From contig CAJNDS010001002.1 in NCBI GenBank assembly GCA_905221605.1, positions 410,337 through 474,336 of the forward strand: a stretch of DNA of 64,000 nucleotides, read 5' to 3'. This document shows, in pieces, positions 57,001-64,000 of the stretch. The notes beneath the pieces are model-generated. The model saw only the letters and a program-made list of their open reading frames with translations. It was not told the DNA's origin and ran no database searches. Position numbers and translations under genes: made by a program. Source of the DNA: Symbiodinium natans (taxonomy: Eukaryota; Sar; Dinophyceae; Suessiales; Symbiodiniaceae). Each line of letters opens with the position of its first letter. Within the stretch, counting starts at the first letter, position 1.

Positions 57001-60000
57001 CCATTGCTTTCACTTGCAATGCGACGACTCTCCGTTGTTTTGCATGTGCCAGTGCTACGGCTACCGTGGTTCTTCCACGTGCGGCTGTGGTGCGGGTCAG
57101 GGTTTTGCAGCCTGCCGGATGGCGTCTTGACTACCCTTATGCGGAGCAGCTTGCCACCGACTCCATATTTTTTGATATGATTTCATATTACTTCATATAT
57201 TCATATATGCATGTTCGTTCTTGGGGTCCAGAAGACAATGTAGACAGCAGCTGGAAAAATCGCCAGCCGTGTTTCGAGGCCAAGTCATCTACTTGAAGTA
57301 TGTGCCACTGTAGTGGAGTTTTCTTCTACCTGACATTATAGCAGTACTTCTTCGACATTTGAGAAGATTGTTGCAGCAAGCCGACATTGTCTTGCTCGTC
57401 TCCTTCTTTTGTTCGACATTCCCTAGACTTCGCTATCAACTCCTGTAAAGAAGTCGTGTGTGCTTTGAGTCGCACCTTATGGGCAGACGGCACAACAAGC
57501 GCGTTTGACCACCCATCTGGTGTTCAAGCGACGCGATTCGGAGCTCTGCATTTACTGAGCCCAGTTCGGCCGATATGTATATAGCATTGGCTTGGGGTCC
57601 TCGGTAATCCGCCCTGACTTGTCAGCCATACCTGATGCCGCAAACAGTTTGAGTCGGTTTCGCTGGATTTCCAGAAGCACAGCGACTTTTGGTCCACTTC
57701 AAAAATAAGGGCGGCTCGAGAAAACCGATTCAAGATATTAGAGACTTCTTTCGAGTTTAGGTTCGAGTCGGTGCCGTGTGCAGCTTTAAGTATGAGGCAT
57801 TCGGAGCAAGCATCTTTGAGATCCATGCAGCTGCTTCAGCCTTTTAGTGCCATCTCACGAGCGCCTTCTTGACGCCGAGGAAGGTGGCCCAGCAAGAAGA
57901 CAAGCTGAGGGCATCTTGGATGGCATTGTATTATGGACATGAGAAGACGCATGAAATGGTTCCTGCAGCAATTTGTCACCTGGAGGAGATGATGGATCTT
58001 CAAGATCGCTGCGGCTTGACTGCATTGTCCAAAGAGATGCTGAGCAACAGCCTCCTTGGGATTCAGTCGGGCCCAAACCCTATGGCAGTTGCACTGCAGT
58101 GGTATCGTCCGGGTTCAGAGGTTAGACGCTTCGGTTGAGGGGCAGTGGGCCCCATTTGCAGTTCTCTGACCTAGCTTCCGTGCGAGGCAGGAATTTGGAT
58201 CATCTGGTCAGGGAGACGGAGCAGGAGATGCGGTCTCTGTGCGTATTTCATAAGTGCGAACAACATTTACACAACATAGGGGTTTCCCGGAAGGGGTGGG
58301 ATTCAACGGAGCCTTGGTTTGCGGTACCTGGCCAGGCGAATCCAGCACACTCACAGTCACGTGTTACGTGACCAGTTCTCCTGCAACCGTCATAGTTGGT
58401 GTAGCCCTTCCTGCCAGCCACTGCAAATCATGTCAGCATTTGCAAGTGGTAGCTGAATCAAGAGGGCGTCGATGTTGAAGCTTGTGCATGTCATTATCAT
58501 GTTTGGCTTTGAGTCTCTGACAAAGTTTTGCTGATGTGTGGGTTTTGGGCTTGCGCTAGCCAAGAGTCCCCTGAGTATTCCGGGTCGGCTGCAGGGTGCC
58601 AAGCACTGCAAACACTGATATTCACAAACCATGAGGTGTCCTACGCTTGAGGCGCAAAGACCCGAAAGCCTGCAAGGAGTTCACAGTGCTTCGCCGCCGC
58701 CTTCAGCTGCGAGAGCCACGCTTCGCCGCTGAGGCCGACAGGGAAGAAATGAGAGATGCCGAGAGATGCCGAGAAATCCGAGCAGATGCCGAGCAGCGGT
58801 TCGCCCCGAGTGATGTTTTGGGTTCGCCGAGTCGTTTCCTGACTCTGCTGATGGGGAAGGCTGCCTCACGCCGCCTCCGTGGCTGTTTGCGTGAGTGAAG
58901 GAGATCTCTATCTCTGGGGTCCTAACTCCTGTGCCACGGCCCCTGAGTTGCTCGCACCTGCCGCCAACAGCCCCAATTCCAGGCCTCGGGGCCAGCGACG
59001 AGCGCACCCTAGCCTACCGTATCCGGTTGCAACCTCTGCCAAACTTGCAGTTGCACTGCCGCAAGCTTTGCCGCAAGCTTCACAAGCTCCCCTTCCCCGA
59101 CACCTCAAGGCTCGCCTAAAATCTTTAGATCAAACACAACCATGTGCCTTGCTCAGCTCATGCTCGGCTTCAGGCTTCACTCAGAGGCTCTTCCGAGCAA
59201 GGTGCGGAGACGGCTATTGTGCGCAACCAGCCACCAGCACGCTTAAACACCTTCACCTTCTTTGCCCTCTGCCAAGAAGATGGTTCCACCGGCAGCATCC
59301 TCCGTCCTTGGCCCAGGAGGAGGAGGAGGAGGAGGAGGAGGAGGAGGAGGAGGAGGAGGAGGAGGAGGAGGAGGAGGAGGAGGAGGAGGAGGAGGAGGAG
59401 GAGCTCAAACCACCTCGTCGTCCCTCAGGACAGACAGGAATGTCGAAGCTGCAATCTCTTAAAAGCCTGCGCTCCCCTCGTTTCGGCACCTCCAGCCCAC
59501 CAAAGTGCGCCGTTGGCCGTGTGGTCGGCTGCCAAAAGCAAGGACTGAAGGACTGTTATCTGAAAAACATCCCGAGGCGGCCTTGCCCCTGCGATGGAGT
59601 AAGTCTTTCGTGTGAAGGGGGTATGGTACATGCTCTTAGATGAGTACCAGGTGCTTTGTTTGCGGCCCTTCGCGTCCCGATGTTTCTTGAGCACTGGGAC
59701 GTTCATCCCTCAGCACTGGCAGAGGGCTTCGGGAGTGTGAGTTCCTTGTTTGGGCCTTTTCGGGGGAGTTCGGGGCGCCTTAGCATATTTTTGTTTCCTC
59801 GTGGTCTTTGTAGGATGTTAGGGTCCCTCAACCTCTTGACAGGTTGCGCTCTTCACGCGCCTGACTGCCGACGCTGGGCAGAAGGGAGTTTCGAGATTCG
59901 CTTGAAACGGCGTCCACTTAGAATATGAATTTATTATCAAGAAATGTCAGCAACATTTGCAAGACACGGAGTATTAACAATATTTACAGTGATACACGCA

Positions 60001-62000
60001 GGGCACGGACCCCATCGCTCAGGAGCTGCAGCGGACCCTGGGCTTCGTAGGGAGCTTCGAGGTGCAATGCCGTTAAATCCGAGGGATAGTGCGCGCGAAA
60101 CTTTGGGAATGTATTTGCAGAGTACAAGGCTTGTGTCTGGATGAGAAAGTCATTCGTGAGGAACGAGGGAGAGTGTGCAAGCCTTTGGACCTCTCACAGT
60201 CTCACGGCATATGTGAGGCTGCTGCCCGAACCTTGGGTCTTGCCGAGGTCGGGGCCTCAGAAAAATTTTAACGCTCCTCCCCGTGCCTGGAATCTCGAAG
60301 CCCGCCCTGGACTGCAATGTGGGATGGCATTGTCTTGCAGCTGAAGGCCAAGGCTTAATCAAGCGCCATGTGTCAAGTTCTTTTTTTACTCATATTTTGG
60401 ATCGAAGGTTCCATGCCCGAACCATAAGGATCTCAAGAATGCCATCAGCAGGTGACTCAAGCAGAGCTCCTGCCATTTTAAAAATACTGTCCACGCACAT
60501 TCCATACGGCTCTCGGGTCTCGGGAGCAGGATCCTTGACCATTGCTCAGGCCCGCATCGCAGGTCTCGGCTTCGAGGCAGGAGGTCGAAAAAATGCAGTG
60601 GGGACGGGGCTCTTCCTGAACACTTCGAGAAGTGAGAAACCATTGTGGGTTCATCTTTGGGGACGGTGTCGTGATCTGCTCGGACGTCAGCAGGCACTGG
60701 GTTCGGCCTCGCGCAGAGTCACAGGGAATCCAAGAGCTGCCATACACCCATGCTCATCAGAAATTGAGTGCCATGGCTTTGAGTGCAAAAGCATCAAACA
60801 TCCACGATCTTTCGCGATTTCTTGGGGAGCGCGAATCTATCTGAAGAGCTGTCCTCAAGAATCCCGAAGCACTGAACAGTCTGTAGGCTTTCAGCAGTTT
60901 AGGAGAGTAGTTCACCCCACAGCTGCAGAAATTTTTGCTTATGGTCATTGCACCGTGAAGTGACAGTGTGCCTTTTTTGCAGCTTTATTCTCATGTTTTC
61001 TTGCAGTTTGTCTTCAGTGCTCTTTCCAAATCGAAAGCAGTGATTGCCACGCAGTTTTTGCCTAAGAGGCTGGGGCAGCCATGAGCGTCGAAGCTTCGTT
61101 GGACGAACGGCTGCGCTGCTCGGCAGCACAACTCTAACAATGTAATTGGTTACTAGGCTCGCAAGACCACCTTTCCAGTTTCTCCTCCGGCGCAGCGGCA
61201 ACCCGATCACTGCTCATGGCAAGTACCGGCCGACAGCAGACGCGTCAACACCGAGGCAAGTTCGATGTCAACAATGATGGGTTCATTACCCTGGGGGACC
61301 TCCGCAAGTTCTTTGAGAGCTCCTCGAAAGAAAGATGTGGTCTCGAGTTTTCAAAGGTCCGTGTTTTGGTTTTGCATGCCAATCCGAGGCCTTGCCATCA
61401 AGATCAAGGCCTTTGCGTGATGGGGCTTTCACGGTTTTTAACTTGATGGCGGTCTCCTTGTCATGCCTTTGCCTTTGGATGTGCTCCCTCCCAAGTCACT
61501 AGGGAGAGAACGAAGCCAAGATTGAGACTGTACTAGACAGACGCGATAACTGGGTGTGAAGTGATCGGTGTGAGGATATGATTCTGATATGAGTTTACGA
61601 GCCACTCCAAAGGATTCCATTGATGCCACGGCGCCCCCGAGTCTGCCAGGACGACGAGCTGCAGCTCCTGGCAGAAGCCCTACACGGTGCACAGGCAGCC
61701 ACGCCTCCACGGCCGCCGCCCAGTGCCCCAAGTGCCCCAGGCAGTGGGACTGTCTTTCCGTGAGGCTTTAGCTCTGCAAGTTTTCATGCGAACTAGAACA
61801 CAGAGCGAACTGAAGTGAATGTACAGGGGGCAGCTCTCGTTGCCAAAGCAGCGCCTGAAGTGGAGGCATGCCTAGCCCTCCCGCCCCGCCAGAGCCAAGT
61901 GCTGCCGACAAAGCGTGGGACTCGATACATGGTGCAAAGACTTGCAAATGTTGAAGCGAGCGCTGCCACTTTCGAAGCAGAATTAAGTTCTGCGAGGTCA
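45084..62000 (+). CDS. multi-exon coiled-coil protein gene with an EF-hand exon (composite, exon list partial)
   Basis: Many short plus-strand segments have heptad-like charged sequence, most preceded by a CAG or AAG acceptor and several followed by GTGAG or GTAAG donors. Examples: 45084-45170 (ENLRLKSENRKLEAAKLRDH), 45202-45280 (EALAKLDGENRRLLERND), 45436-45500 (EELQLAYDEADRDAREAEA), about 46726-46789 (HLLRRVEEMEADDSRVER), 47024-47085 (AEFDKRVTSMLDERDEAALA), 51638-51702 (RDELSKRLAMKDREVAEHVD), 52339-52394 (DLEAKVAALEKETAHQS), about 54035-54115 (EELSRERSVREGLAEEVS), about 55590-55690 (ADSLAEVLSRKVEAERQSHS), about 56408-56465 (DYERAQQQLQALRVGQ) and 56505-56560 (QREFDLSRRQTEL). Shared strand, style and spacing suggest one long structural protein with a calcium-binding end, for example cytoskeletal or basal-body-associated, but more than one gene is possible. 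No specific family is recognised and the ends are not defined. Confidence 0.6.
46589..46673. repeat. (ATGT)n microsatellite
   Basis: ATGT/GTAT units with a few TTAT and GCAT interruptions, in a presumed intron of the coiled-coil gene. Confidence 0.95.
47665..47965. repeat. degenerate GGGTTTCA/GGGTTTA telomere-like repeats
   Basis: Scattered GTTTCAGG, GGGTTTAGGG, GGGTTTTGGG and GGTTTCAAGG units over 300 bases, in a presumed intron. Less regular than the tract at 39998-40383. Confidence 0.65.
48109..48240 (+). CDS. coiled-coil exon
   Basis: Follows ACTGCAAG. It reads KELQEELALARRSTPGEASD, then AAELALMLKAHSYMEKGDQ. Helical, charged, in the style of the neighbouring exons. The 3' border is unclear. 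Confidence 0.6.
48807..48855 (+). CDS. coiled-coil mini-exon with clear splice sites
   Basis: Flanked by TCTCAG and GTGAGTGAGT, 49 bases long. It reads DRNEELEQDLAKAREA. This is one of the best-defined exons of the gene and shows that canonical GT donors are used here, unlike the mostly GC donors of hsp70. Confidence 0.65.
50768..50815. repeat. 11-bp tandem repeat GGTACCGTCGT
   Basis: About four units, the last diverged (GGTAGCGTCC). Confidence 0.9.
50862..51030 (+). CDS. longest coiled-coil exon
   Basis: Reads VKQMEKEVAELEAERGKLKA, then DHCQAQLAEVEKIYRHPGIP, then QARLRQLSELAAECLA. Clear heptad-type spacing of hydrophobic residues. Preceded by CTCTGAG, a plausible acceptor. The 3' border is unclear. 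Confidence 0.65.
51252..51335. repeat. (ATTC)n microsatellite
   Basis: ATTC units with ATTCATGC at the start and CTTC interruptions, in a presumed intron. Confidence 0.95.
58677..58805 (+). CDS. charged coiled-coil exon
   Basis: Follows CTGCAAG. It reads EFTVLRRRLQLREPRFAAEA, then DREEMRDAERCREIRADAEQ. The GAGATGCC-type repeats inside it produce the (D/R)-A-E pattern. End taken near GAGCAG. Confidence 0.5.
59319..59402. repeat. (GAG)n triplet run, 28 units
   Basis: Pure GAG/AGG/GGA on the plus strand. The three frames read poly-Glu, poly-Arg or poly-Gly and all stay open nearby, so it cannot be said whether it is coding. If it belongs to the coiled-coil gene the poly-Glu frame fits best, continuing ELKPPRRPSGQTGMSK. 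Confidence 0.9.
61255..61356 (+). CDS. EF-hand exon
   Basis: Reads GKFDVNNDGFITLGDLRKFF followed by ESSSKERCGLEFSK. The loop D-V-N-N-D-G-F-I-T-L-G-D (61264-61299) has acidic or Asn ligands at positions 1, 3, 5 and 12, Gly at 6 and Ile at 8, the classic EF-hand calcium site. Position 12 is Asp rather than the more common Glu. CACCGAG precedes and AAAG|GTCCGT follows as likely splice sites. It probably ends the coiled-coil gene, but could be a separate calcium-binding protein. Confidence 0.7.
61825..62000 (+). CDS. possible last exon of the coiled-coil gene
   Basis: After TGTACAG the frame reads AALVAKAAPEVEACLALPPR, then GTRYMVQRLANVEASAATFE, then AELSSARSAS. Alanine-rich and helix-like. Assignment to the same gene is by strand and proximity only. 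Confidence 0.35.
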
Positions 62001-62215
62001 GCGTCTCGGTTCTCGGCGTTGTCGGCCGTTTCAGGCCCGGGTCGCCAGGGCACAATGCGGGTCAGTGCGGTTTTCAAAAGGATCACAAAACGGATCATAA
62101 GGCGGAGCACATGTTTTTGGGACCTCCGAGGCTCTATGGGCTGCGGTCCCTGGAGCCGGAGGAGCGGCTCGCTGCCCCATACCTGCCCCTTGCATCTTCC
62201 CAAGATCCTGCCAAG

Positions 62216-62285
62216 GTCTTTGCCATATTCTTTGCCATATTCTTGCCATGTTCTTGCCATATTCTTGCCATATTCTTGCCCTATT
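62216..62285. repeat. short tandem repeat TTGCCATATTC
   Basis: Six to seven units of 11-12 bases with small changes. Confidence 0.9.
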
Positions 62286-63354
62286 CTTTTCGGCCTTCTT
62301 CTCTTGGATGCCCTCTCTCCGTGAGAGGCCCAGGATGGCCCAGGTGAGCCTTGCCCCCACCTTTCGGGTTCCCGCTGGGGAAGGCTGTTTCCGTCACCTC
62401 TCGGGCATGCCACAGATGATTTGAGCTGCAAAAAACTAATGCCGGGCTCATCGAGTCCAACGGATGTTTTGGCACTCTTGGGCTCTTTTTGTCCGAGAAA
62501 GGTGTTGGCAGTTGAGAGTCCAGCGGTGTTACAAAACGCTACAAAGATGTCTCTTGGCAGAGGGAGAGTTGTGAAGTAATTCGACGTAGAGCGTGGACTG
62601 AAGCCTTCGCCACCCAGAATGCCAAAATGCACAGGAACTCTTCTGGGCATCCTTCCAGGCGCTTCTCTTCCGGCTTCCAGACCAGTGCCTTGGTCTCTAC
62701 GAAATTTAAGGGGAGAGTTTAGAGTGGTTCTAAGATATTTCGGGGGAGGTTAGCGTGGTTCTTTGCGGTTCTAAGAAAGGTAAAGGTTCCTTTGAGCAGC
62801 GCTGCAGCTGAGGCCAGACGCCCAGCAGGTCCTGCGAAGCAGCTTTCTGCGGCTTCGCAATGCCCAGGTCAGGGGGCATCCGTGGACGCAAGTAGAGGGT
62901 CCGCTGGTAATTCCTGAGCCCATGGGCTTGCTGCTCTGCCTCTGCACTGCCTCACATAGCCAATCTTGGGCTCAATGAAGATTGTCGTGTTTTCCAGTTT
63001 CTTTAGTTTTCTGGCCAAGTGTCGGTCATTTGACCACACAGTTGGCCTGTGCTCCCAAGCATGATGTCGTCACCAGTGCGCTGCAACCGGAGAGCTCCGG
63101 ATCCGCCTACCACGGCTCTGGCACCTAGGCGAAGTTGCACTTCCAAGGTTTTGTGATATCTCAACATGTCCAGCCATGAGGTGGTGTTCTCAGATTTCGG
63201 CTCATACTCTCAATGTCTTGCAATGACCCAAGGCGCAACACGCGGAGAGACTCCGCGCCCCGGCCCGCTTTCGGGTTCTGACAGTTCTGATCAGTTCTAG
63301 GATCGAGATTGCCAGAGCCCACGACAGTTTGCAAAAGCGGAATGCTAAGGCAAA
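62286..63354. other. about 1 kb with no recognised gene
   Basis: No exon-like signal on either strand. Two similar GGTTCTAAGA stretches near 62725 and 62770 are the only visible repeat. Confidence 0.5.
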
Positions 63355-63891
63355 GTGCGGCGAAGTTCTACTTTTGAGCTGCTTTTTCCAATGTATGTGG
63401 TTCCCGTGGATCATGTGCTCGAGATGACTGAAGTCAAGTCGCATGAGGAGCTGCTTGCCGAAGGCACGTTGGTGGAATTCGATGAGGACCAAGGCTATAC
63501 GATCTTCATTTCCCACGAGTGGTCCGGCACCAGACACGCTGACCCCAAAGGGGAGCAATTGGCAGTTTTGCAGGATGCCATAAAGCACATGCTCAAGGAA
63601 AGAGATCGGGTTCCCATTGACGTCACCACGGAGATCTTGTTTGGACAGCAGCGTGGCCTGAAAACCAACGAGATGCGCGGAAAAAAGCTGTACATTTGGT
63701 TCGACTACTGGTGTGTGCCGCAGCTGCAACTCTCGGTTGCTGGACTGCATGCTACAGACCAGCAGCACGCACTTGACAGCATTCCGGCCTATGTCGAGAA
63801 ATCTCGGTACTTCTTCATCCTTTGTCCGTATGTCCGCCACCAGGAATCAGGGCAGCTGCTGAGCAAAAGGAGATGGGCAGAAAACAGTTAA
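63355..63891 (+). CDS. exon of a FISHEW-motif protein common in dinoflagellates
   Basis: An open frame of 178 codons. The first Met in context is at 63391 (MYVVPVDHVLEM). Key parts: LVEFDEDQGYTIFISHEWSG, ADPKGEQLAVLQDAI, KKLYIWFDYWCVPQ, then SIPAYVEKSRYFFILCP. From memory, Symbiodiniaceae genomes hold many proteins with F(I/V)SHxW...WFDY...PQ...SIPAYVE...F.(V/I)L.P. The opening strand and WxDxxCxPQ-type motif recall TIR-like or HET-like (heterokaryon incompatibility) folds, but I cannot assign an activity. The frame's last residues after RHQES look like intron, so the true exon probably ends near 63840. It is on the same strand as the coiled-coil gene and probably a separate gene running off the window. 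Confidence 0.65.
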   Translation: MRRSSTFELLFPMYVVPVDHVLEMTEVKSHEELLAEGTLVEFDEDQGYTIFISHEWSGTRHADPKGEQLAVLQDAIKHMLKERDRVPIDVTTEILFGQQRGLKTNEMRGKKLYIWFDYWCVPQLQLSVAGLHATDQQHALDSIPAYVEKSRYFFILCPYVRHQESGQLLSKRRWAENS

Positions 63892-64000
63892 AGCACTGCT
63901 TTCTTCACTTTGTATTTGACTTTTGGGGGGGTTTCAAAGTCCGTCTTCTGTCGGGCTAATTGAACTTTCATGTGATGCCAGACTTTCCTTCTTTTTTCTT

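Noticed and set aside
59144-59548. Poly-Arg or poly-Gly proteins over the GAG run
   Set aside because: The (GAG)n run leaves all three frames open. The choice of frame cannot be justified from sequence alone.

Overview
The window looks like nuclear DNA of a dinoflagellate, most likely of the Symbiodiniaceae type. This rests on a combination of signs: a nuclear plastid-type hsp70 in tandem copies whose introns mostly start with GC and end with AG, a sequence close to the dinoflagellate spliced leader inside LTRs, degenerate TTTAGGG-like tracts, large GC-rich retroelements beside simple repeats, and small exons scattered over long stretches. There is no bacterial gene layout, rRNA, tRNA or CRISPR. 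The species call is inference.

Layout. (1) 1-8662: two head-to-tail copies of a plastid DnaK/Hsp70 gene on the minus strand. One is complete from the alanine-rich presequence to the stop codon (4577-7776). The other is cut by the window edge (1-1120). A conserved block lies upstream of each (3698-4003 and 8326-8662). The cut copy has an enlarged 5' region carrying a LINE-like fragment and about 0.9 kb of CA-rich satellite. (2) 8663-10755: no recognised gene. (3) 10756-38030: one long (TAG)n microsatellite with C/G tracts at its outer ends, split by two intact-looking retroelements. The first, 11308-20089, is a tyrosine-recombinase (DIRS/Ngaro/PAT-like) element with textbook split direct repeats. 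It encodes a recombinase, a Gag-like protein and a Pol with a dioxygenase-like domain, a methyltransferase-like domain, RT and RNase H. The second, 21252-37401, is a 16-kb Ty3/Gypsy-like LTR element. Its two 294-bp LTRs differ at only two positions by eye.

(4) The LTR element is the main candidate for something new. Its 2764-residue first ORF runs Gag (two CCCH fingers), protease, the C-terminal part of RT, RNase H, a long unknown insert and a DD35E integrase. The N-terminal RT half, with the YVDD active site, is in a separate ORF downstream of integrase, so the polymerase appears split and permuted. Further downstream are a Tpt1/KptA-like ADP-ribosyltransferase-fold domain, a C2H2 finger, a RanBP2-type finger and a PLD-family nuclease domain. 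The 5' part is uninterrupted, but the 3' third has several frame changes.

(5) 38083-45083: an inverted satellite built on the palindrome CACTTCCGAAGTG, degenerate telomere-like repeats and an AT-rich area with a diverged tandem repeat of about 85 bp. No convincing gene is seen. (6) 45084-62000: a plus-strand gene of many short coiled-coil exons and one EF-hand exon, separated by introns of a few hundred bases. (7) 63355-63891: an exon of a dinoflagellate-type protein with an FISHEW motif.

How the parts relate: the host genes (hsp70 copies, coiled-coil gene, FISHEW gene) flank a repeat-rich core. The two retroelements share the microsatellite landing site but no recognisable coding modules. 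Exon boundaries in the coiled-coil gene and module names in the retroelements come from reading motifs, not from database searches.
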